Assembly: GCA_017435185.1 (NCBI GenBank)
Contig: JAFSFN010000146.1
Location: 1 to 10,809, forward strand
Direction: 5' to 3'
From: Clostridia bacterium
GTDB taxonomy: Bacteria > Bacillota > Clostridia > Christensenellales > CAG-138
DNA: 10,809 nt
The first letter of the stretch is position 1, and each line of letters begins with the position of its first letter. A program made the position numbers and the translations under genes. The notes beneath the pieces were generated by a model, which was not told the origin of the DNA, did no database searches, and saw only the letters and a list, made by a program, of their open reading frames with translations. This document shows positions 1-6,060 of the stretch, piece by piece.

Positions 1-1220
1 AACCAGCTTTCGCGTGCATAGTAGATGAGCGGTGTGTCACAGCGCCAGCAGAACGGATAATTATGCTCAAATGAGGGTGCCGCAAAGAGCTTACCGCTTT
101 CTTTGAGTGCTTCCAAAATGGGTTTGTCGGCATCCTTGACGAAAGTGCCGTCCCAGGGAGTACCGCCGCACAGATTGCCGCTCGGGTCAACGAGCTGAAT
201 GAAGGGCAAATCGAAAGAACGACCTACTCGTGCGTCATCTTCGCCGAATGCGGGCGCAATGTGAACGATACCCGTACCGTCGCTTGTGGAGACATAATCA
301 TCGCATACGATGCGGTGACCGTCCTTCTTACCGCAAGCCTCTTTTGTACATTCAAAGAGGGGGATATAGCGGCGGCCGACAAGCTCACTGCCGGGGAATT
401 CGTTGATGATGGTTATATCTTCCTCACCCAGAACGGAGGGAATAAGGTCTTTTGCGAGAATAAACACTTCGCCGCCGTGGTTGACACGACAATAGGTGAC
501 ATTTTCGTTTACACAGAGAGCGACATTGCTCGGAAGTGTCCAGGGCGTTGTTGTCCATGCAAGATAGCTTGCTTCTTCGTCTGCACACTTGAAACGGACG
601 GTTGCGGAGGTCTCTTTGACATCTTTATAACCCTGAGCGACTTCGTGTGAGGAAAGTGCTGTTCCACAACGGGGGCAGTAGGGGACTATCTTGTGACCTT
701 TGTAGAGCAGGCCTTTATCGTATATGGTTTTAAGAGCCCACCATTCGGACTCGATGTAGTTATCGTGATATGTGACATACGGGTCATCCATATCTGCCCA
801 ATAGCCGACACGGTCGCTCATGTGTTCCCACGCTGTTTTATATTTCCAAACGGACTTTTTGCATTCGTCGATGAACGGCATGACACCGTATTCTTCAATC
901 TGCTCCTTGCCGTCAAGACCCAAGAGCTTTTCAACTTCAAGCTCAACAGGCAGGCCGTGAGTATCCCAACCGGCTTTACGCAGAACATCATAGCCCTTCA
1001 TCGTACGATAACGGGGAATGATGTCTTTCATGGCGCGTGTCAGGATATGACCGATGTGAGGATTGCCGTTGGCTGTCGGAGGACCGTCATAGAATGTGTA
1101 CGGCTCCTTACCGCGGCTTTTCTCCACGCTTTTTTCAAAGATTTTGTTCTCTTTCCAAAATTCAAGAGTTTCTTTTTCGCGTTCGACGAAATCGAGCGAT
1201 GTTGATACTTTCTTATACAT
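1..1220 (-). CDS. ileS: Isoleucyl-tRNA synthetase, type 2 (5' part, runs off left edge)
   Basis: This is the N-terminal 406 residues of a class I aminoacyl-tRNA synthetase that charges tRNA-Ile in the cytoplasm. Read on the minus strand, it opens in one uninterrupted frame from ATG at 1220-1218. The ATP-binding signature is canonical HIGH (H55-I56-G57-H58), inside YDGPPTANGNPHIGH. The GWDTHGLPVE segment follows, then a zinc-type CPRCG motif and the start of the CP1 editing domain (WTTTPWTLP, then GTGIVHIAP with the editing-site aspartates D328/D329). Wording such as FYDGPPTANG and KAGWDTHGLPVELEVEK matches the type 2 (eukaryote-like, MupA-like) family rather than the FILHDGPPYANG type of E. 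coli or Bacillus. The rest of the protein, including the KMSKS loop, lies outside the window. The start is fixed by an AAAGGAG site at 1229-1235. The gene is divergent from ftsH and has its own promoter. Identity is very secure; the type 2 assignment is strong from resemblance. Confidence 0.97.
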   Translation of the reverse strand, partial: MYKKVSTSLDFVEREKETLEFWKENKIFEKSVEKSRGKEPYTFYDGPPTANGNPHIGHILTRAMKDIIPRYRTMKGYDVLRKAGWDTHGLPVELEVEKLLGLDGKEQIEEYGVMPFIDECKKSVWKYKTAWEHMSDRVGYWADMDDPYVTYHDNYIESEWWALKTIYDKGLLYKGHKIVPYCPRCGTALSSHEVAQGYKDVKETSATVRFKCADEEASYLAWTTTPWTLPSNVALCVNENVTYCRVNHGGEVFILAKDLIPSVLGEEDITIINEFPGSELVGRRYIPLFECTKEACGKKDGHRIVCDDYVSTSDGTGIVHIAPAFGEDDARVGRSFDLPFIQLVDPSGNLCGGTPWDGTFVKDADKPILEALKESGKLFAAPSFEHNYPFCWRCDTPLIYYARESW

Positions 1221-1228
1221 TATAATTA

Positions 1229-1235
1229 CTCCTTT
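1229..1235 (-). promoter_or_regulatory. Ribosome binding site of ileS
   Basis: On the minus strand AAAGGAG lies 8 nt upstream of the ileS ATG (1220-1218). It is a near-complete Shine-Dalgarno sequence and fixes the start codon. Confidence 0.85.
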
Positions 1236-1249
1236 ATCTGCAATTTTAT

Positions 1250-1278
1250 ATTATATAGTGAGTATCAGACTTTGTAAA
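1250..1278 (-). promoter_or_regulatory. Sigma-A type promoter of ileS
   Basis: On the minus strand a TTTACA -35 box (1278-1273) is separated by exactly 17 nt from a perfect TATAAT -10 box (1255-1250). Transcription should start near 1243, leaving a leader of only about 23 nt before the ileS ATG. That is just enough for the ribosome binding site and far too short for a T-box riboswitch. The region upstream of the -35 box is A/T-rich, which may help polymerase binding. Eleven of twelve consensus positions match, so this is one of the better-supported promoters readable by eye, although no start site has been mapped. Confidence 0.8.
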
Positions 1279-1366
1279 CACTTCGATTTTGGTGAAAATG
1301 CTCTTTTTTGATGTATTTTCTACAAAAAGTAACAATTCATTTCACCTCATATTCACAATATTATGT

Positions 1367-1398
1367 TTGAACATGGTGGCAAACTATGTTAGTATAAA
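1367..1398 (+). promoter_or_regulatory. Candidate promoter of ftsH (weak, ambiguous)
   Basis: TTGAAC at 1367-1372 could be a -35 box. Two overlapping -10 choices exist: TAGTAT at 1390-1395 with a 17-nt spacer (four of six consensus positions), or TATAAA at 1393-1398 with a long 20-nt spacer. Neither is strong, but a promoter is expected here because ftsH is the first plus-strand gene after a divergent junction. The same stretch carries small inverted repeats (see findings). No CtsR or CIRCE operator is visible. Confidence 0.4.
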
Positions 1399-1415
1399 TG
1401 GTGTGTTTTCACGCT

Positions 1416-1422
1416 AAGGAGG
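1416..1422 (+). promoter_or_regulatory. Ribosome binding site that decides the TTG start of ftsH
   Basis: AAGGAGG, a full Shine-Dalgarno match, lies 6 nt before the TTG codon at 1429-1431. No ATG or GTG in the right frame lies nearby, and the encoded N-terminus (MKKLKTPLIYIAL) is a typical FtsH opening. The rare start codon is therefore well supported. Confidence 0.85.
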
Positions 1423-1428
1423 CAAACT

Positions 1429-3459
1429 TTGAAAAAATTAAAAACACCTTTGATTTACATTGCGCTAATAGCTGTAATAGTTATTATGGTATCAAGCCTT
1501 AATTTTGCAGGCGAGAATCCCAAAGACCCTACGGAATACAGTGACTTTATCAAAATGGTCGAATCCGGCGATGTAAAAGTCGTCGAATTGACAGGCGACA
1601 CACTTGTCGGTTTGAAGTCTGACACTTCGGTGGAATTGAAAAACTTCCCCAAGAGATACGACTTCTATGTTTTTGTTCCGTCGGAAGAAAGATTTTCGAA
1701 CGATATGGCTGTAATTGCCGCAAAAGCAACGGGCAAGAAAGTTGAAGAGATAACAAGTGCGGATTATGCATTTACATACAATTACAATCCGCCACCGGAA
1801 GCCTCGATATGGGAGATAATACTTCCCTACATAATAATCTTCGGTGCTTTCGGCGTGTTCTATTTCTTCCTTATGCGTTCGCAGGGCGGCGGAAACAAGA
1901 TGATGAGCTTCGGCAAGAGCCGTGCTCGCACAAATATAGACCCGAAGAATCGTGTCACTTTTGCCCAGGTAGCGGGAGCTGATGAAGAAAAGGAAGAACT
2001 CAAAGAAGTTGTTGAGTTCATGCGTTCTCCCAAGCGTTTCACCGACATGGGTGCAAGAATACCCAAGGGCGTATTGCTTGTTGGCCCTCCGGGCACAGGT
2101 AAGACTTTACTTGCCAAGGCAGTTGCAGGTGAAGCGAATGTTCCGTTCTTCTCCATTTCGGGTTCGGACTTTGTTGAAATGTTTGTCGGCGTTGGCGCAA
2201 GCCGTGTGAGAGACTTGTTCGGTACTGCAAAGAAGTGCGCTCCTGCTGTTGTGTTTATCGACGAAATAGATGCTGTCGGTCGTCAGAGAGGTGCAGGCCT
2301 CGGCGGCGGTCATGATGAGCGTGAGCAGACACTCAACCAGCTCCTTGTTGAAATGGACGGTTTTGCCGTTAATGAAGGTATAATCGTTATCGCCGCAACA
2401 AACCGCCCCGACATACTTGACCCTGCGCTTTTGCGTCCCGGCAGATTTGACAGGCAGATAACCGTTTCGTATCCTGATGTCAAGGGCCGTGAAGAAATAT
2501 TGAAAGTTCATGCAAAGGGCAAGCCGTTTGCAGACGATGTTGATTTGACGGTTGTGGCAAAGCGTACATCGGGCTTTACGGGAGCAGACCTTGAAAATGT
2601 ACTTAACGAAGCGGCTATATTGGCGGCAAGATTCAAGAAAAAGAAGATATCCATGCTTGAAATTGAAGAAGCCGTTACACGCACCGTTATCGGCCCTGAA
2701 AAGCGCAGTCGTGTGATAACGGAAGATGACAAGAAGATAACGGCATATCATGAAGCAGGGCATGCCATTGTTGCACGAATGATGAAGAACTGTGACCCTG
2801 TTCATGAGGTCTCGATAATACCTCGCGGTGAAGCCGCGGGCTATACCATGACGATGAGTGATGACGATATGCGTCATATGTCAAGGGGCAAGCTGTTGGA
2901 TATAATCGCAATGAGTATGGGCGGCCGTGTTGCTGAAGAAGTTAAGCTCGCTGATATTTGCACAGGTGCAATAGGTGACCTTAAACATGCAACTGAGATA
3001 GCACGCCGCATGGTCGTTGAATTCGGTATGAGCGACAGCATAGGTCATGTATTCCTTGGCGGAGATTCAGAAGTGTTTATCGGTAAGGACTGGGGACATC
3101 AGCGCAATTATTCCGAAGAGGTTGCCGCAAAGGTCGATGCGGAAATACGCCGCATACTTGAAGAACAGCACGACAGAGCAAAGCAGGCCATCATAGAAAA
3201 TGACGCTGCATTGGAACGTGTTGTGAAAGCACTCATGGAATATGAACGCATAAGCGGCGAAGAGTTTGAAAAACTCTTTAACGGTGAAGAAGTAAACATC
3301 ACTTCCTACAGTGAAAGAAAGGCAAAGCTCGAAGAAGCTGACCCCGAGGTGCTTAAAGAGGAAGCTGAGCGAGCAAGAAAGGCCGCCGAGGAAGCGGAAA
3401 GAATCTTGAGAGAGGCCGAAGAACGGGCAAAGGCTGAAAATAAGGATGGACAACAATAA
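1429..3459 (+). CDS. ftsH: ATP-dependent zinc metalloprotease FtsH (HflB)
   Basis: This is a membrane-anchored AAA+ protease that unfolds and degrades misfolded or regulatory membrane and cytoplasmic proteins as a hexamer. The 676-residue chain shows the full family order: transmembrane segment 1 (about 6-26), an extracytoplasmic domain, transmembrane segment 2 (about 130-149), then the AAA module. The AAA module has Walker A GPPGTGKT (219-226), the FVGVG pore loop (252-256), Walker B VFIDEID (275-281) and the second region of homology with arginines R336, R339 and R342. The peptidase domain has HEAGH (441-445) with E442 catalytic and D517 as likely third zinc ligand. All key residues are present. 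The C-terminus ends in an unusually regular Glu/Ala/Arg/Lys-rich helical tail (about 629-676), probably a coiled coil. The start is TTG, supported by a perfect ribosome binding site. The stop overlaps the next gene's start (TAATG), suggesting coupling. Confidence 0.98.
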   Translation: MKKLKTPLIYIALIAVIVIMVSSLNFAGENPKDPTEYSDFIKMVESGDVKVVELTGDTLVGLKSDTSVELKNFPKRYDFYVFVPSEERFSNDMAVIAAKATGKKVEEITSADYAFTYNYNPPPEASIWEIILPYIIIFGAFGVFYFFLMRSQGGGNKMMSFGKSRARTNIDPKNRVTFAQVAGADEEKEELKEVVEFMRSPKRFTDMGARIPKGVLLVGPPGTGKTLLAKAVAGEANVPFFSISGSDFVEMFVGVGASRVRDLFGTAKKCAPAVVFIDEIDAVGRQRGAGLGGGHDEREQTLNQLLVEMDGFAVNEGIIVIAATNRPDILDPALLRPGRFDRQITVSYPDVKGREEILKVHAKGKPFADDVDLTVVAKRTSGFTGADLENVLNEAAILAARFKKKKISMLEIEEAVTRTVIGPEKRSRVITEDDKKITAYHEAGHAIVARMMKNCDPVHEVSIIPRGEAAGYTMTMSDDDMRHMSRGKLLDIIAMSMGGRVAEEVKLADICTGAIGDLKHATEIARRMVVEFGMSDSIGHVFLGGDSEVFIGKDWGHQRNYSEEVAAKVDAEIRRILEEQHDRAKQAIIENDAALERVVKALMEYERISGEEFEKLFNGEEVNITSYSERKAKLEEADPEVLKEEAERARKAAEEAERILREAEERAKAENKDGQQ

Positions 3460-4337
3460 TGACACTTCTTCAAGACGGAAGAAACATAACAAGGGGCGAT
3501 TATCGCCCCTTTGATTTTCACATCCATTCCGATATGTCAGACGGTACCGATTCGCCGTTTGACATAGTTCGTATTGCGGCGGATTCGGGCGTGGAAATTA
3601 TTTCGCTTACCGACCATGACAATATAAGCGGCTTGAGTGAAGCAAGACGAGCAGGTAAAGAGCTCAATGTGACGGTCATAAACGGTGTTGAGATAGATAC
3701 TCAGTTTGATTGTGAACTGCATATATTGGGACTTGGATTTGACAGTGAAAACAGTGCGCTTGCCAAAATGCTCAAAAATGCCGAAGAAGCGAGAAATTAT
3801 CGCAACCGTTTAATTATAGAGCGGCTTGAAAAAGCAGGAATGCCCGTATCGCAATATATAACTGAAAAAGAAAACGCGACCATAACAAGGCTTAATATAG
3901 CGAAAGCAATAATTGCCTGCGGCAAAGCTGAAAAGTTTTCCGAGGCTTTTGAAAAATATCTTGCAAAAGGCAAGGCAGGCTATGTGTTTGTTGAAAGGAC
4001 GGACAAGCGCAGTGCGATAGAGACCATACATGAAGCAGGCGGTATTGCGGTGCTTGCGCATCCGTGCAAACTCAAATGTGACTACAGAGCGTTGATACAC
4101 ACTCTTGCCGATTACGGCCTTGACGCACTTGAGGTCTATTATCCAACGGCTGATGACGGTCAGATATACGAATTTCTGTCCCTGGCAAAGCAATATTCGC
4201 TGTTGGTAAGTTCGGGGAGTGACTATCATGGTCAAAATCGAAAAAATACTCATATCGGCTGTGCATATCGTGCTGAAGAATGTCTGAATGATTTTGCACG
4301 AATGGTTATAGAGAAACAATCCCGCTGCTTTGTATGA
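3459..4337 (+). CDS. PHP-domain phosphoesterase, YciV/TrpH (RNase AM-like) family
   Basis: This 292-residue metal-dependent phosphoesterase is of the polymerase-and-histidinol-phosphatase superfamily. The ligand set of a PHP active site can be read in order: H21xH23, D28, H53 (in TDHD), E78, H88, H201 (in AHP), D255 and H257. That predicts an intact trinuclear metal site. Between H88 and H201 is the helical insertion typical of the YciV/TrpH group. Characterised members of that group trim 5' ends of RNA or remove phosphate from 3',5'-bisphosphonucleotides; which applies here cannot be read from sequence. The ATG overlaps the ftsH stop by one base, with AAGGA at 3442-3446 upstream. No later in-frame start precedes the HxH motif, so the start is reasonably secure. 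A terminator-like inverted repeat lies within codons 11-18. Family call is strong; substrate is uncertain. Confidence 0.9.
   Translation: MTLLQDGRNITRGDYRPFDFHIHSDMSDGTDSPFDIVRIAADSGVEIISLTDHDNISGLSEARRAGKELNVTVINGVEIDTQFDCELHILGLGFDSENSALAKMLKNAEEARNYRNRLIIERLEKAGMPVSQYITEKENATITRLNIAKAIIACGKAEKFSEAFEKYLAKGKAGYVFVERTDKRSAIETIHEAGGIAVLAHPCKLKCDYRALIHTLADYGLDALEVYYPTADDGQIYEFLSLAKQYSLLVSSGSDYHGQNRKNTHIGCAYRAEECLNDFARMVIEKQSRCFV
3491..3511 (+). repeat. Perfect 10-bp inverted repeat, terminator-like, inside the PHP gene
   Basis: Arms AAGGGGCGAT and ATCGCCCCTT are exact reverse complements around a single T. In RNA this gives a GC-rich 9-bp stem with a 3-nt loop, followed by a broken T-run (TTTGATTTT). 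It resembles a Rho-independent terminator but lies about 32 bases into the PHP reading frame, right after the ftsH stop. The bases are seen directly; a role as attenuator or processing site is inference. Confidence 0.7.
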
Positions 4338-4354
4338 GAAAACAGGTGCAGTGC

Positions 4355-4384
4355 TTGTAAAGAACGGCGTGTTTGCAGTATAAT
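4355..4384 (+). promoter_or_regulatory. Candidate internal promoter for the ecfA1-ecfA2-ecfT group
   Basis: A perfect TATAAT at 4379-4384 is preceded at 18 nt by TTGTAA (4355-4360, four of six -35 positions). Transcription would begin near 4391, about 3 nt before the ATG at 4394. That fits the absence of any Shine-Dalgarno sequence and suggests a leaderless mRNA. The 56-nt gap after the PHP gene is one of only three plus-strand gene gaps in the window, the others being 13 and 35 nt. Confidence 0.55.
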
Positions 4385-4393
4385 AAACTAATT

Positions 4394-5230
4394 ATGGCAG
4401 AAATAGTAATCAAAAACTTAACATATGTCTATTCCGATGAGAGCGGCGTTGCGCTTGAAGATATTTCGCTTACCATAAACAGCGGAGAAATACTTGCAAT
4501 AGTGGGGCATAACGGCAGTGGCAAGTCAACACTTGCCAAGCACATGAATGCACTGCTTTTGCCGTCATCGGGCAGTGTGACTGTTGATGGCATGGATACT
4601 TTGAATGATGAGTATACGCTTGATATACGCCAAAAGGTGGGAATCGTGTTCCAAAACCCCGACAATCAGATAGTTACAACTGTCGTTGAGGAAGATGTGG
4701 GCTTTGGTCCTGAAAATATGGGCGTGCCGACGGAGGAGATAATCGAGCGTGTCGGTGAAGCACTCAAAGCTGTCAGCATGAGTGATTATGCAAGAAGTGC
4801 ACCTCATATGCTTTCCGGAGGACAGAAACAGAGAGTGGCCATTGCAGGTGTGCTTGCCATGCGCCCCGAGGTACTCATTCTTGATGAAGCTACGGCGATG
4901 CTTGATCCCAAGGGCAGACAGGAAGTGCTCAATATAGTCACAAAGCTCAATAGTGAACTTAAAATGACTGTTGTGATGATAACGCAATATATGGAAGAGG
5001 CGGTAATCGCTGACCGTGTTATAGTTATGCATCGAGGAATGATAGTTAAAGACGGAACACCAAAAGAGGTGTTTGCCAACGGAAGTGAAATAGAAAAATA
5101 CGGCCTTGAACTTCCGCCGATGGCTCAACTTAGGGATGAATTGATAGAAAACGGCGTTGATATACCCAAAGACGCACTGACCATTGAGGAGTTGAATGAA
5201 GCATTATGTCCATTGTTGCAGAAAAGCTGA
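4394..5230 (+). CDS. ecfA1: ECF transporter ATPase EcfA1 (CbiO-type)
   Basis: This is one of the two nucleotide-binding subunits of an energy-coupling factor transporter, which powers uptake of vitamins or metals through exchangeable S components. It is 278 residues from the chosen ATG. Motifs are: Walker A GHNGSGKST (38-46, K44), Q-loop Q87 (FQNPDNQ), signature LSGGQKQR (140-147), Walker B LILDE (D164/E165) and D-loop MLD (169-171). The switch (H-loop) position is Gln (Q198, in ITQYMEEA) where family members usually have His. A longer frame opens at TTG 4373, but it adds seven residues unlike the family, and MAEIVIKNLTYVY is a normal start. No Shine-Dalgarno sequence precedes 4394; a TATAAT box lies just upstream instead. 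The 3' end overlaps ecfA2 by 25 nt. Placement before ecfA2 and ecfT confirms the role. Confidence 0.95.
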   Translation: MAEIVIKNLTYVYSDESGVALEDISLTINSGEILAIVGHNGSGKSTLAKHMNALLLPSSGSVTVDGMDTLNDEYTLDIRQKVGIVFQNPDNQIVTTVVEEDVGFGPENMGVPTEEIIERVGEALKAVSMSDYARSAPHMLSGGQKQRVAIAGVLAMRPEVLILDEATAMLDPKGRQEVLNIVTKLNSELKMTVVMITQYMEEAVIADRVIVMHRGMIVKDGTPKEVFANGSEIEKYGLELPPMAQLRDELIENGVDIPKDALTIEELNEALCPLLQKS

Positions 5231-6060
5231 CATATGTATATCTTGAAAACAGCTCCAACAGCAATGTTGCCATAGAGGATATAAGCATTGAGATAAAACA
5301 AGGCGAATTTTGGGGCATAATAGGGCATACGGGCAGCGGTAAGTCCACTTTGGTACAGCACATGAATGCACTCATGCAGCCTACCTCGGGCAAGATAACC
5401 GTCGATGGGCTCGACCCTGCGGAAAAGAAGAACAGGGCGGCAGTGCGCAGAAAGGTGGGGCTTGTTTTCCAATACCCCGAATATCAGCTCTTTGAGGAGA
5501 CTGTACTTAAAGATATTGCTTACGGTCCACTCAATATGGGATATGATACGCAAACGGCATATGATATGGCTCGTGAGGCAATGACGCTTGTGGGGCTTAA
5601 TGCGGCAAGGTTTGAAAACAAGTCGCCCTTTGAACTTTCGGGCGGAGAAAAACGCCGTGTGGCAATTGCCGGGACTGTTGCAATGCGTCCTGCGTACCTT
5701 ATACTGGACGAGCCTATGGCAGGCCTTGACCCGAGGGGCAGAAAATCAGTGATTGATATGCTTGAAAAGCTCAGACGGGAAACAGGCTGTGCAATAATAA
5801 TGGTCTCTCATTCAATGGACGATATAGCGGCTTGTGCTGATAAAGTGGCGGTGTTGAACAAGGGAAGACTTGTGCTGTGCTCAAGTGTTGACAAGGTGTT
5901 TTCGGATACACTCAAACTGCGTAGTATGGGTCTTGATGTTCCTCAGGTTTCTTTGCTTGCGGAAAAGTTGAATGAAAGCGGCATAGAAATGCACAATGCC
6001 ATATATGATATTGAACAAATGAAAGCATTTGTGCTTGAAAGGATAGGCTCAAGAAGATGA
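5206..6060 (+). CDS. ecfA2: ECF transporter ATPase EcfA2 (CbiO-type)
   Basis: This is the second ATPase of the ECF energising module, pairing with EcfA1 so that each ATP site uses one subunit's Walker motifs and the other's signature. The 284-residue chain has Walker A GHTGSGKST (40-48, K46), a Q-loop in VFQYPEYQLFEET, signature LSGGEKRR (144-151), Walker B LILDE (D168/E169), D-loop GLD and an intact switch histidine H202 (VSHSMDD). FQYPEYQLF is typical of the EcfA2 branch. A C-terminal extension of about 60 residues follows the ATPase core, as usual in this family. The ATG lies within the end of ecfA1 (25-nt overlap), with GAGGAG at 5186-5191, rather far upstream at 14 nt, so translation is probably coupled. 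The stop overlaps the ecfT start. Confidence 0.96.
   Translation: MSIVAEKLTYVYLENSSNSNVAIEDISIEIKQGEFWGIIGHTGSGKSTLVQHMNALMQPTSGKITVDGLDPAEKKNRAAVRRKVGLVFQYPEYQLFEETVLKDIAYGPLNMGYDTQTAYDMAREAMTLVGLNAARFENKSPFELSGGEKRRVAIAGTVAMRPAYLILDEPMAGLDPRGRKSVIDMLEKLRRETGCAIIMVSHSMDDIAACADKVAVLNKGRLVLCSSVDKVFSDTLKLRSMGLDVPQVSLLAEKLNESGIEMHNAIYDIEQMKAFVLERIGSRR

Noticed and set aside
261..1205. Plus-strand open frames of 129 and 170 codons
   Set aside because: They lie antisense to the uninterrupted, motif-rich ileS frame, have no ribosome binding sites and encode Phe/Cys-rich sequence typical of shadow frames.
1221..1428. T-box, CIRCE or CtsR element in the divergent intergenic region
   Set aside because: No T-box consensus, no TTAGCACTC-type repeat and no tandem GGTCAAA heptads are visible on either strand.
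2107..2877. Minus-strand open frame of 256 codons opposite ftsH
   Set aside because: It is long only because of the regular codon use of ftsH. The product is His/Cys/Arg-rich with no recognisable motif, and it sits under the conserved AAA and protease domains.
4373..4393. Longer ecfA1 beginning at TTG 4373
   Set aside because: It adds seven residues not typical of EcfA1, has no ribosome binding site, and its codons overlap the TATAAT box.
3810..5128. Minus-strand open frames of 169 and 187 codons opposite the PHP and ecfA1 genes
   Set aside because: They are antisense shadows of well-supported genes, with no start signal and no family resemblance.
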